From DTNV01 sp964388435 (GTDB lineage: Archaea > Micrarchaeota > Micrarchaeia > Norongarragalinales > UBA8480), in the NCBI GenBank assembly GCA_964388435.1, contig CAYMAH010000050.1, forward strand, positions 1 through 16,394: DNA of 16,394 nucleotides, in the 5' to 3' direction. This document shows positions 1 through 6,756 of the stretch, in pieces. The translations under genes were made by a program, and so were the position numbers. How positions within the stretch are numbered: the first letter of the stretch is position 1; each line of letters opens with the position of its first letter. A model generated the notes under the pieces. The model searched no databases. It had not been told where the DNA came from and saw only the letters and a program-made list of their open reading frames with translations.

Positions 1-1595
1 CCCGTAATGTTAGCGTCGGTCATGTTGAGCAGAAAAATCGCGGTTATGGCTTGGGTGGAGAAAAGGTTGTTTGTTATGGTGAAGTTTAGGTTGTTGAACC
101 CTCCACTTCCGCCGTTAGGCCCTACAATTCCGTAATTCCCGTTGTTTATTGTGTTAGAGTTTATAATTGTGTTATTGACGGCGGTGCCGTACGTCACTGC
201 CGACTCTCCTGAGTAAAGATTAAAAGTGTTTGATTCGATGTTCGTGTTGCTTGAGTTTCCAAGTGTCACTCCAGTGAGATTGGTGAAGGTGTTTGAGGTG
301 ATTGAAGTTGAGCCAATGATTTGGGATAAGGATATGCCGGCCTGGGGCGAGTTTGAAAAAGTGTTCGAGTTTATTAGGGTTGCGGACGCGCCGTATACCA
401 TTAATATTAAAGAGTCGTTTATGATGTTGTTGAACTGGTTGCCGGTAAGGTTAGTGTTTGACACGTATGCTATGGCAACCCCTCCGTACGAGTTTTCAAT
501 GGTGTTGTATTTGAAAAAGTCGCCGTTGGTTTCGACTATGATCGCGGGATAGTTGTTTGGAATGTTGTTGAAAACGTTTTGGCTGTAAACATTACCCGCG
601 CTGCTTCCCGTAATCGAAGAGGGGTAGTAATTAACCAGAAGGCCGAATTGGTTGGCTTGAATGCTGTTTCCCGAGATTGTGTCGTAGCTCGAGTTTACTA
701 GGTAAATTCCGGTGGTGTTGCCTTGAATGGTGTTTCCCTGTATTATTTCATTGTCCGCATTTTCAATGTCAAGTGGCGCGTTCATATTGTTTAAATTGTT
801 CGATATTATGTTGACGTTTGAAGCGTTGATTTGTATTTCATCAGCTCCTGAGACAGTGCTTGACTGAAGCGAGAAGGTGCAGGTGGAGCATACTTTGAAG
901 GTATAGGTGTAGCCGGTGTAGTTTTCGATGGTGCTGCTGTCCTGCACGTTGAAAACTCCGGCAGGAGCGCTGCTGTTCACGTTTATTCCTATGCCTCCGT
1001 TGGATGGAGAGTTCATTTGTAATATTACGTTGTTGAGTGACAGGTTTGCCCCGGCGCCTATGTTGAGGCTTCCGTTCAGTATGATGTTTTCGTTTGTGCA
1101 CACCACGCTTCCTGTTATGTTCCAGTCGCCCGCGGGGGGCGTGCACCCGGTTGAGTTTGAAACTGAGCTTCCCGAGACTGTTATTGTTTGAACTCCGTTC
1201 AGCGTGGAGTCGAAGTAGGCTTGGTAAGTGCCTGAATTTTGAAAAGAAAGCGTTACGTTCTGGCCTGCTGATAAGGTGGAGTTGTAGAAAGTGTTTCTTG
1301 TCGGATCTAAGATCGTTAGATTGTGGTCGGTTGCCAGGTTGTTTACGAAAAGGATCGCCTGGCTAGGGTTAAGGCTTAGGGCGGATCCTGGAAAGCTTGA
1401 AAAAAAGAGCGTGTCTGAGGGTCGGGCTATGTTAACGCTTTCTAGGTTTGACAGTATGGTGTTTGAGGAGTTGACGTTTTGGTAGCTTGGCGCGAATACC
1501 TCTGTCTTCAATAGAACTATCACAATCGCTACTATCAGCAGCACTCCTGCCATTAGTAAGATGTATTCAAGCGCTCCCTGTCCTTTGACTTTCAT
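1..1595 (-). CDS. Surface protein with class III signal peptide and beta-helix repeats (partial)
   Basis: The reading frame opens at the ATG at 1595 and stays open to the left edge, giving about 531 residues with the C-terminus missing. The N-terminus MKVKGQGALEYILLMAGV is an archaeal class III (pilin-like) signal: a short basic leader, a KGQ cleavage site and Glu at mature +5, followed by a long hydrophobic helix. The rest is rich in Asn, Ser and Thr. It has recurring short units such as NxIxxNxFxN, NNTIINSNTI and ISGNSIQANQ, the pattern of right-handed parallel beta-helix (NosD/PbH1-like) proteins. Many N-x-S/T sequons are present and a CSTC pair lies about two fifths of the way along. Inferred role: an exported surface protein anchored by its pilin-like helix, perhaps for adhesion or glycan binding. 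The fold is likely; any enzymatic activity cannot be seen. It is divergent from the gene at 1748. Confidence 0.85.
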   Translation of the reverse strand, partial: MKVKGQGALEYILLMAGVLLIVAIVIVLLKTEVFAPSYQNVNSSNTILSNLESVNIARPSDTLFFSSFPGSALSLNPSQAILFVNNLATDHNLTILDPTRNTFYNSTLSAGQNVTLSFQNSGTYQAYFDSTLNGVQTITVSGSSVSNSTGCTPPAGDWNITGSVVCTNENIILNGSLNIGAGANLSLNNVILQMNSPSNGGIGINVNSSAPAGVFNVQDSSTIENYTGYTYTFKVCSTCTFSLQSSTVSGADEIQINASNVNIISNNLNNMNAPLDIENADNEIIQGNTIQGNTTGIYLVNSSYDTISGNSIQANQFGLLVNYYPSSITGSSAGNVYSQNVFNNIPNNYPAIIVETNGDFFKYNTIENSYGGVAIAYVSNTNLTGNQFNNIINDSLILMVYGASATLINSNTFSNSPQAGISLSQIIGSTSITSNTFTNLTGVTLGNSSNTNIESNTFNLYSGESAVTYGTAVNNTIINSNTINNGNYGIVGPNGGSGGFNNLNFTITNNLFSTQAITAIFLLNMTDANIT

Positions 1596-1747
1596 TTTGC
1601 AAAAAAAACCTTTGGTTTTTATTTTTAAACAATTTTATCCGCGATTGTGTTTTTAATGTTTTTGGTTTTGCGCTTTTAAAACTCGGTTTTTTCTTTAAAA
1701 AAAAGGAAAGATAGTTTTAAAAACATGAAATGTGTTTGATACTGTTT
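1596..1747. promoter_or_regulatory. Divergent promoter region
   Basis: This AT-rich stretch separates two divergent genes. For the minus-strand surface protein a TATA-like TTTAAAAAT lies at 1621-1629, about 26-30 bases from the ATG at 1595, so the transcript is probably leaderless or nearly so. For the plus strand TTTTAAAAAC lies at 1714-1723, about 25-30 bases before the ATG at 1748. No clear Shine-Dalgarno is seen on either side. Confidence 0.5.
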
Positions 1748-2092
1748 ATGAAAAAAGAGGATAGCAAAATTCTCGCGGCGGCTTCTTACGTTTTGCTGGT
1801 TTTAAGCGGGGTTTTGATGCTCGTGTTTAAGGAGGAGGATGATTTCGTTAAATTCCATTCCATCCAGTCGATTTTGTTCAGCGTGGTGTTTTTTATAGTG
1901 TGGATTGTTTTGAGGCTTTTCGAGTTTATAATTTCATTCATTCCTTTCACCCAAGCTTTGATTTGGTTTTTGGACTTGATTTTAGCGGTTGTTTTCATTG
2001 CAGCTTGGCTTTACTTGATGTACCAAGCTCTTGAAGGGAAAAAATATACAATCCCGTTTTTCAGGGATTTCATGAAAAAATATGCTAAATAA
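1748..2092 (+). CDS. DUF4870 (Tic20-like) small membrane protein
   Basis: A 114-residue integral membrane protein with three or four hydrophobic segments (about residues 9-27, 40-62, 64-92). The motif FVKFHSIQSILF (33-44), followed near the C-terminus by A-x-x-G-x-x-Y-x-IPFF, is typical of the DUF4870/Tic20-like family, which is usually 100-130 residues long. The cellular role of this family in archaea is not established. I chose the ATG at 1748 (MKKEDSK) because it gives a charged cytoplasmic N-terminus and suits the upstream TATA-like box; an in-frame ATG at 1730 would add MCLILF. Its last 11 bases overlap the next gene, so the two are probably translated from one transcript. Confidence 0.75.
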   Translation: MKKEDSKILAAASYVLLVLSGVLMLVFKEEDDFVKFHSIQSILFSVVFFIVWIVLRLFEFIISFIPFTQALIWFLDLILAVVFIAAWLYLMYQALEGKKYTIPFFRDFMKKYAK

Positions 2093-2591
2093 TATCAGGA
2101 AGTGTTGTTTTAACCCGAAGTATTTTTTGATTTCACTGGTAGTTGCGGTAGTTTCAATTGTTGTCTTTTATTTAGCCTTAACTTCCATTCCATATAATCC
2201 TTTGAACGCTTCGAATTCTCTTCGGTTTCAGGATTTTGTTTTTATTTTTGTCGTTTCCATTCTTTTCGCTGTGAGCGTGGCGCTTCAGCTTTACTCTTTC
2301 GATATAATTAAGAAAATATCAAAAAGAGGGGTGGCGGGGGGTTTAAGCGCTTTCATCGCCGGTTTGATTGCCGGCATTACAGGGGTTGCTACTTGCACCG
2401 CATGCGCTGTTTTCCTGATTTCTTTCATCGGTCTTCCCGGAATGCTCTTTTTTTCGGAGTATTCAATTGAAATTAAAATCATTACCATTGTTTTGCTTTT
2501 GACTTCCATTTACTTCACTTCAAGGAAAATAGACTCAAGTTGCGAGGCTTGCACTGTTGATTACGGTAAAAAGCAATCAAAAAGAATTTAA
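2082..2591 (+). CDS. Four-helix membrane protein with CTAC and CEAC motifs, next to DsbA
   Basis: A 169-residue membrane protein I cannot place in a named family. Hydrophobic segments fall at about residues 15-34, 51-71, 85-104 plus 108-124, and 132-147. A CTAC motif sits at 105-108 at the start of a membrane segment (preceded by GITGVAT, followed by AVFLISFIGLPG). A second CxxC, CEAC, is at 154-157 in the polar C-terminal tail, and a CC pair is at 8-9. It overlaps the upstream DUF4870-like gene by 11 bases and ends 25 bases before a DsbA-like gene. Known systems pair a periplasmic DsbA with a four-helix membrane oxidase (DsbB or VKOR) that carries two cysteine pairs. The topology, cysteine pairs and neighbour suggest an analogous role, but there is no recognisable DsbB or VKOR sequence motif. 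That function is an inference. Confidence 0.7.
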   Translation: MLNNIRKCCFNPKYFLISLVVAVVSIVVFYLALTSIPYNPLNASNSLRFQDFVFIFVVSILFAVSVALQLYSFDIIKKISKRGVAGGLSAFIAGLIAGITGVATCTACAVFLISFIGLPGMLFFSEYSIEIKIITIVLLLTSIYFTSRKIDSSCEACTVDYGKKQSKRI

Positions 2592-2616
2592 ATACTGCAT
2601 TCAAAAAAATAAAAGT
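2586..2616 (+). promoter_or_regulatory. Internal promoter for the DsbA-like gene
   Basis: TTTAAATA at about 2587-2594, centred about 26 bases before the ATG at 2617, overlaps the stop codon of the previous gene. The spacing is that of an archaeal TATA box whose start point coincides with the start codon, so the DsbA-like gene may have its own leaderless transcript besides any read-through. There is no Shine-Dalgarno in the A-rich gap. Confidence 0.4.
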
Positions 2617-3333
2617 ATGAAAGAAGATCACACGTGGATAACGGTTATAGTCGCAGCGGTTTTGATTTCAGTGGCGGTTATTTACAGCGCGAGCGTGGTT
2701 TCAAACTCTGTTTTAAGTTTAAGTCAGTTTAACTCCAACCAGAATTTAAGAACCCCTTACAATTCAAATTCCAGCAGTTTAACAGCCACTTCAAGCAATA
2801 ATTCGGTAAATAACGGATTAAATGTTAGTTTTGGAAGTGATTATATTGGAAGTTTAAGCGCTCCGAACAAAATAATAGAGTTCGGCGATTATCAGTGCGT
2901 TTACTGTGATTTGTTCTACACTCAGTCAGAGCAGGCCATAATGGGTTATGTTAATTCGGGAAAAGCGGTTTTCGCTTTCAGGGATTTTGTGTTGATAGGG
3001 CCCGACTCGCTGACAGCGGCTGAAGCTGCCAGGTGCGCCGGGGATCAGGGAAAATATTGGCAGTACCATGATTATCTTTATTCTCATCAGGGAGGGGAGA
3101 ACAGCGGATGGGCTAATGTCACGAATCTAGAATCGTACGCGGTTCAGTTGAATCTTAGTTCCACACTGTTCGACACCTGCCTTGAAAGCGGGAAGTATAA
3201 GAACGCGGTGTTGCAGGACACTCAAACCGGCAGGGATTTAGGCGTTCAGGGGACACCCACTTTTTTCATCAACGGGAAGATGTACGTGGGCGCTTTGTCT
3301 CCATCGCAATTGCAGTCGATTCTGGGAAGCTGA
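2617..3333 (+). CDS. Membrane-anchored DsbA-like thiol:disulfide oxidoreductase
   Basis: A 238-residue protein with an N-terminal signal anchor (hydrophobic residues about 8-27), a Ser/Asn-rich linker (about 30-75), and a thioredoxin-fold DsbA-like domain (Thioredoxin_4 type). The active site is CVYC at 94-97 in FGDYQCVYC, and the cis-proline loop is GTPTFF with P214. Two further cysteines (C140, C188) are present, and the helical insertion (DSLTAAEAARCAGDQGKYW) is typical of the family. It should act outside the cytoplasmic membrane, forming or reshuffling disulfides in exported proteins. I chose the ATG at 2617 (MKEDHTW); starting at 2557 would overlap the upstream gene and add 20 polar residues ahead of the signal anchor. 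Exported proteins with 4 and 8 cysteines elsewhere in the window are plausible substrates. Confidence 0.9.
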   Translation: MKEDHTWITVIVAAVLISVAVIYSASVVSNSVLSLSQFNSNQNLRTPYNSNSSSLTATSSNNSVNNGLNVSFGSDYIGSLSAPNKIIEFGDYQCVYCDLFYTQSEQAIMGYVNSGKAVFAFRDFVLIGPDSLTAAEAARCAGDQGKYWQYHDYLYSHQGGENSGWANVTNLESYAVQLNLSSTLFDTCLESGKYKNAVLQDTQTGRDLGVQGTPTFFINGKMYVGALSPSQLQSILGS

Positions 3334-3377
3334 AACTTAACTTCTAATCATTTACGTACCCGCATTGGAAAAAAAAC

Positions 3378-3440
3378 TTTAAATTCAAGTATTACAAGTA
3401 ATACAAACATTTTAAAAGAAGTTTAGCGTTTTAATATTAC
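3378..3440 (+). promoter_or_regulatory. VapBC promoter with palindromic operator
   Basis: A 16-base palindrome, GTATTACAAGTAATAC (7-base arms, AA centre), lies at 3389-3404, between a TATA-like CTTTAAATT at 3378-3386 and a second TATA-like TTTTAAAAG at 3410-3418. The second box sits about 26 bases before the vapB ATG. A further TATTAC half-site occurs at about 3434-3439, just before that ATG. Ribbon-helix-helix antitoxins commonly repress their own operons, and the position of this palindrome suits such an operator. The function is inferred from position. Confidence 0.5.
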
Positions 3441-3674
3441 ATGAGCATCTATACTATTAGAAATTTGGATGAAAAAACAAAACACGTCATACGCGACTAC
3501 GCAGTGCAGCATAATTTGAACACTGCTGACGCAATACGCTACCTTGTTTTTGTTGGAAAAAAAACGAAAACAGAAAGTAAAAAATACAAAAGCTTTTTCG
3601 AAATCTATGAGAAAGTGAAGTTCAAAGGCGGGAAGGATTTAAGCGCAAAGGCAGACGAGCTGATTTACGAATGA
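3441..3674 (+). CDS. vapB: VapB-type ribbon-helix-helix antitoxin
   Basis: A 77-residue protein. The N-terminal MSIYTIRNLDEKTKHVIRDY.. followed by the predicted helix NTADAIRYLVFVGKK fits a ribbon-helix-helix DNA-binding domain. The charged C-terminal part (about 45-77) would wrap the toxin. Its stop codon overlaps the ATG of the PIN-domain toxin gene by four bases (ATGA), the usual coupling of VapB to VapC. The palindrome just upstream is a likely binding site for autoregulation. The family call rests mainly on size, fold pattern and the neighbour. Confidence 0.8.
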   Translation: MSIYTIRNLDEKTKHVIRDYAVQHNLNTADAIRYLVFVGKKTKTESKKYKSFFEIYEKVKFKGGKDLSAKADELIYE

Positions 3675-4093
3675 TAGTTTTTGACGCTTCATTTTTAGTT
3701 GCGTTTTTCAATGAGGATGACGCCTTCCATCAAAAAGCGGTTTCTGAAATGAAAAATTTTGAAAAAGAGGCGCAGATAATAAGCGATTACGTGATAAATG
3801 AAACTGCCACAGTCTTAAACTACAAGTCTGGCTTGAAAAACGCGGTCGCATTCATTGAGGGGGTTAGAAACAAGGAAAACACTGAGATATACCATTCAGA
3901 TGAAAATGATTTTGAAAACGCTTTGGAGATTTTTAAAAAACAAAAGCACGGGCTAAGTTTTACCGACGCTTCGGTGATTCACCTTGCGCTTGCGACGCAA
4001 TCTAGAATAGCAACATTTGACGGTAACATGATCAAAGAGTTTGAAAAATTAACAAAAAAAGAAAGGGTAAATTTTATTAATAAAAAACAATGA
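3671..4093 (+). CDS. vapC: VapC-type PIN-domain ribonuclease toxin
   Basis: A 140-residue PIN-domain protein of normal length. The four conserved acidic residues are present: D5 (MIVFDAS), E44 (VINETATVL), D99 (SFTDASVIHLA) and D117 (IATFDGN). Known VapC toxins are Mg-dependent endoribonucleases that cut tRNA or rRNA and slow growth until bound by VapB. The gene is translationally coupled to vapB (4-base overlap). A metallophosphoesterase gene begins 7 bases after its stop, so the three genes are probably one transcript. Confidence 0.92.
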   Translation: MIVFDASFLVAFFNEDDAFHQKAVSEMKNFEKEAQIISDYVINETATVLNYKSGLKNAVAFIEGVRNKENTEIYHSDENDFENALEIFKKQKHGLSFTDASVIHLALATQSRIATFDGNMIKEFEKLTKKERVNFINKKQ

Positions 4094-4100
4094 TTGAGAA

Positions 4101-4742
4101 ATGAGGTTTTTGGTAGTTTCAGACTTGCACGCCGAGGACGAAGCGCTTGAAACGCTGGAGAGAATGATTGAAAAAAACAATCCTGATTTGATTTTGATTC
4201 TTGGAGATTCGGCTTTGGACTCGATAAGCTACGCCGAGAGAATGCTTGAAATCACAAACCCCGGTAAAACGCTTTTGATTAATGGCAATAATGAAATGCC
4301 CGAGCTTCAGGATTTTTTCATTCAAAAGGGCGTGAGCATCGACGGCAAGATGAGAAAAATAGGTGGTTTCACTTTCATCGGGTTCGGCTCAAGCCCTCAC
4401 GGGCCTTTCCACACCGTAAACGAGAAGAGCGAGAGTGAAATCGAGGATGGTTTGGAAAAACTTTTTCAAAAAACACTTGAAAATGAAAAAACAATCATGG
4501 CCACTCACGCGCCTCCTTACGGGGTTTTGGACGAGGAGAAAGGACTCCACATTGGAAGCAAGGCAATAAAAAAAATAATAGAAGAGCGTCAACCTTTGAT
4601 TAATTTTTGCGGTCACGTGCACGGAAGAGAAGGAGTTGAAAAAATGGGAAGAACGCTTGTAGTGAAAGTGGCGTCGCTCATGCTCAAAAAAGCCGTGTTG
4701 TTCGAGTCTGAAACGATGAAAGTCGCCTTCCCAAACCTTTAG
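4101..4742 (+). CDS. Calcineurin-like metallophosphoesterase
   Basis: A 213-residue cytoplasmic phosphoesterase with the ordered dimetal motifs of the family: DLH (8-10), GD (35-36), GNNE (62-65), TH (135-136) and GHVH (171-174). GNNE replaces the more usual GNHD/GNHE; the Asn form is common in small archaeal members. The size matches single-domain YfcE/MJ0936-like phosphodiesterases. The substrate cannot be told from sequence. It starts only 7 bases after vapC and shares its strand, so co-transcription with the toxin-antitoxin pair is likely. It may simply be a host gene next to the insertion, since the motifs and length are complete. Confidence 0.88.
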   Translation: MRFLVVSDLHAEDEALETLERMIEKNNPDLILILGDSALDSISYAERMLEITNPGKTLLINGNNEMPELQDFFIQKGVSIDGKMRKIGGFTFIGFGSSPHGPFHTVNEKSESEIEDGLEKLFQKTLENEKTIMATHAPPYGVLDEEKGLHIGSKAIKKIIEERQPLINFCGHVHGREGVEKMGRTLVVKVASLMLKKAVLFESETMKVAFPNL

Positions 4743-4775
4743 GATTATTTCATAAGTCCATAGCATTAAACTTCT

Positions 4776-5168
4776 TTACGTGTTCTGCAATGCGTGTGAT
4801 TCTTTCAGGGATTTAAGCAGTTTTTCATCAGCCGTGTAGAGGACCGCGTTGTTCAGAGCGGCTAGAGCAACGTAGGCAGCGTCGTAAGCAGTTATGTCAT
4901 AATAAGAGATTGCTTCTATCGCCTTATTTTCAAGCTCGTCCACATCATGCAATTCAAAACCATATTTTCTTATTGCCTTCACCGCCTCTTCTAATTCAAT
5001 TTGTTTAAATTTCTTGAATTTAAGCGTATTTATAAGCTCGTATATTATTAGCGAGGGAAGTAGAATCTCAACCTTTTCAGCCAGGTAACTGTCTTTTATT
5101 TCAAACGCTTTCTGAGAGTATTCCTCGTCCAAGAATAATTTGACTATCACACCAGCGTCAAGAACCAG
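4776..5168 (-). CDS. vapC: VapC-type PIN-domain toxin with a disturbed start
   Basis: A PIN-domain protein with conserved acidic residues in IIYELINTL, TAYDAAYVALA and LYTADEKLL. The first catalytic Asp lies in LVLDAGVIVKLF. That segment is in frame only from a CTG at 5168: the next in-frame start, GTG at 5150, falls after the Asp, and a TGA at 5177-5175 blocks the frame upstream. An ATG at 5178 lies just before a run of seven A. With six A it would read MKKLVLDAGVIVKL, a textbook VapC N-terminus. So this is either a one-base indel or assembly error, or real slippage, or initiation at CTG. The coordinates given use the CTG. It follows a VapB gene on the same strand and converges on the metallophosphoesterase gene. 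Confidence 0.75.
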   Translation of the reverse strand: MVLDAGVIVKLFLDEEYSQKAFEIKDSYLAEKVEILLPSLIIYELINTLKFKKFKQIELEEAVKAIRKYGFELHDVDELENKAIEAISYYDITAYDAAYVALAALNNAVLYTADEKLLKSLKESHALQNT

Positions 5169-5401
5169 TTTTTTTCATAACGTGCATCCCTTGCTTGTCT
5201 TATGATGTCAGTGCTGTCCAAACCACTCGCTTTTCTGAAGAGTCTCATCCTAAGAACTTCAGCCTCCAGTGTATTTCTTTCTTTGCTTATCCTCTCAGAA
5301 ATAAACCCTCTTATAAGCGCAGACCAGTTAACATTCATTCTTTTCATCTTACGCTTAAGATCAGCGTCAACTTTCACCAACACTTCTTGTTCGTATCTCA
5401 T
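5147..5401 (-). CDS. vapB: VapB-type antitoxin
   Basis: An 84-residue antitoxin. The N-terminal EQEVLVKVDADLKRKMKRM and NVNWSALIRGFISERI match the archaeal VapB pattern (strand, then two helices, with NWS..IR), and the end TDIIRQARDARYEK fits the toxin-binding tail. I chose the ATG at 5401 because GGTGAT lies at 5408-5413 just upstream and the conserved domain begins there; a start further upstream would add 25 unrelated residues. The last residues NWFLTLV are probably an effect of the A7 tract: with six A the protein would end RYEKTGS, overlapping an ATG start of the toxin gene. Confidence 0.82.
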   Translation of the reverse strand: MRYEQEVLVKVDADLKRKMKRMNVNWSALIRGFISERISKERNTLEAEVLRMRLFRKASGLDSTDIIRQARDARYEKNWFLTLV

Positions 5402-5405
5402 TTCA

Positions 5406-5440
5406 CAATCACCTTCTCCCTTCAAGTATATATCAAAGTT
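5406..5440 (-). promoter_or_regulatory. Shine-Dalgarno and TATA region of the second vapBC
   Basis: On the minus strand GGTGATTG (5406-5413) sits 4-7 bases before the vapB start and would pair with the 3' end of archaeal 16S rRNA. A TATATA-containing stretch lies at about 5426-5435, roughly 25-30 bases upstream of the start. The ribosome site decides the start codon. Confidence 0.5.
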
Positions 5441-5476
5441 TAAAATGTTTTGCTTTGATAGAGATAAACAAAACAT

Positions 5477-5644
5477 TCACCGCAGACAAATCAGTAATCT
5501 CTTATAAAGTAGGAGTTTTAAGATGGTAAAATAAAAGAAATTCAGAATAGCATAATCAGAATATTCCAAAACTAATGATTGTATTGTGGAAAAAAAATTA
5601 AACAAACGGTTTTTTTAAACTTCGTTTCTCTAAAACAATATAGC
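5477..5644. other. Intergenic region between divergent vapBC and the GNAT-like gene
   Basis: No convincing gene is seen. On the plus strand TTTTTTTAAAC (about 5611-5621) is centred about 28 bases before the ATG at 5645, a TATA-like box suited to a leaderless transcript of the GNAT-like gene. An in-frame ATG at 5579 would add 22 residues of low-complexity sequence read through that box, so it is less likely. Confidence 0.4.
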
Positions 5645-6628
5645 ATGATTAAAATCTTGAAGGGGGATGTGGAGTTCAGGAAGGCCGGGGAAAATGATAT
5701 TCCAAGCTTGATTGAACTCATAAACAAGAGATGGGACAGAAAGGTCAGCGAGGAAGAGTTGAACAACAGGATTAAGCATGGCGTGGAGTTTGTTTCTGTT
5801 CACAAGCCGACCGGCAGAGTTATAGGGCAGATGAGCGGAATAATCACAAAAGATTTCAAGCCGTCTTGGCTGGAACATATTGGAGGGGGTGACATTCAAA
5901 AAAGGTCCAACAGCAAGGGCAGGGTTTTGACGCTTTACCAGTTGACCGTGAATCCTGACGTCAGGGTGGAGGGCGCTAGGATTTCTGATGAGCTTAGAAA
6001 TCATCATTTGAATCATATTCATAGTCATGTTCAAACGCTTGACGTGAAGAGCGGTTTTTTGAAGATTTTGGGTGGTTTTGTCAGAAGGAAGTTTGAGATT
6101 AGGACTCACAGTCCGATTCAGGATTTGAGCGAGATGATTTTCAAGAATGAGAAGTTCAGGAGGCACTTGCACGACAAGTTTAAGTTGAGGTTGAATGATG
6201 AGAGTGATTTTTTCAAACTTCCAGCCAAGACTCAGAGGGTCATAGCGCTTGAAAGGTTGAATTACACCGAGCCGTTCATTGACAAGAGCGAGGTGGGGGA
6301 TGAGAGGCAGAATGAGAAAATTATGGCTCTTCAGAAACGTCTTTTTGACAGGACCAAAGACCATTTTCAAACTTTTAGGATAATGGAGGCCAGCTTGGAT
6401 GACAGGCCGGACGCTTTTGAAAGGTTCAAGAAGGAGGGCAGGGACATAATCAAAAAACTGTACAAAAAAAGGTTTGGTATTGAAGAATTTATTGATTTAA
6501 CGCAGAGAAAGGCCGAGTCCACTCTTCGGTTTCACGTTGGCGGGGGGGCTAGGATTGACAGGATAATTCCAGGGGGCAGCGAAGAGAAGCACAGGAGCCT
6601 TGGAATTGCGGTTTCGTATCGTTACTAA
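5645..6628 (+). CDS. GNAT-like acetyltransferase with an uncharacterised C-terminal half
   Basis: A 327-residue protein. Residues about 9-135 look like a GNAT fold: VEFRKAGENDIPSLIELI (strand 1, helix 1), VEFVSVHKPTGRVIGQMSGI (strands 2-3), then LTLYQLTVNPDVRVEGARIS (95-114), which resembles strand 4 with the acetyl-CoA pyrophosphate loop. The second half (about 150-290) is charged and helical and I do not recognise it. The final segment HVGGGARIDRIIPGG (297-311) and the end IAVSYRY are Gly-rich and turn up again as degraded copies four times downstream. The substrate is unknown. I chose the ATG at 5645 on promoter spacing. It is the first intact gene at the left edge of the accessory island and seems to be the locus at whose 3' end modules accumulate. 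Confidence 0.65.
   Translation: MIKILKGDVEFRKAGENDIPSLIELINKRWDRKVSEEELNNRIKHGVEFVSVHKPTGRVIGQMSGIITKDFKPSWLEHIGGGDIQKRSNSKGRVLTLYQLTVNPDVRVEGARISDELRNHHLNHIHSHVQTLDVKSGFLKILGGFVRRKFEIRTHSPIQDLSEMIFKNEKFRRHLHDKFKLRLNDESDFFKLPAKTQRVIALERLNYTEPFIDKSEVGDERQNEKIMALQKRLFDRTKDHFQTFRIMEASLDDRPDAFERFKKEGRDIIKKLYKKRFGIEEFIDLTQRKAESTLRFHVGGGARIDRIIPGGSEEKHRSLGIAVSYRY
6511..6628 (+). repeat. 3' end of the GNAT-like gene: parent copy of the scar repeat
   Basis: This is the intact, in-frame version of the repeated tail. It encodes AESTLRFHVGGGARIDR, then IIPGGSEEKHRSL and IAVSYRY, ending in TAA. Versions of it lie at 6656-6694, 8320-8427, 9766-9880 and 11862-11978, all on the plus strand. Confidence 0.8.
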
Positions 6629-6655
6629 AATTCAAAACAAGAGTTTATAAAGCGC

Positions 6656-6694
6656 GGGAGCCTTGGAGTGGCGGTTTCCTACTTGTATACCTAA
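6656..6694 (+). pseudogene. Short scar of the GNAT tail (copy A')
   Basis: Only 28 bases after the GNAT-like stop, the plus strand reads GSLGVAVSYLYT and TAA, matching the real end RSLGIAVSYRY-stop. Codons differ at synonymous sites: GCGGTTTCCTAC here and GCGGTTTCGTAT in the intact gene, both AVSY. It looks like the last dozen codons of a second homologue. Confidence 0.65.
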
Positions 6695-6756
6695 ACGCCA
6701 GTAACCTTAAACCAATTTATACCTTTACTAACTTTTAATCAGCTTCCCCCTTTTTT

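Noticed and set aside
226..1485. Several plus-strand reading frames of 60-110 codons across 226-1485
   Set aside because: They are antisense to the continuous minus-strand beta-helix frame, which has a signal peptide and repeats; the plus-strand translations show no domain features.
5630..6370. A 246-codon minus-strand frame opposite the GNAT-like gene
   Set aside because: It is the antisense of a gene with a recognisable fold and good promoter spacing; its translation is low in recognisable motifs and has no upstream promoter or ribosome site.
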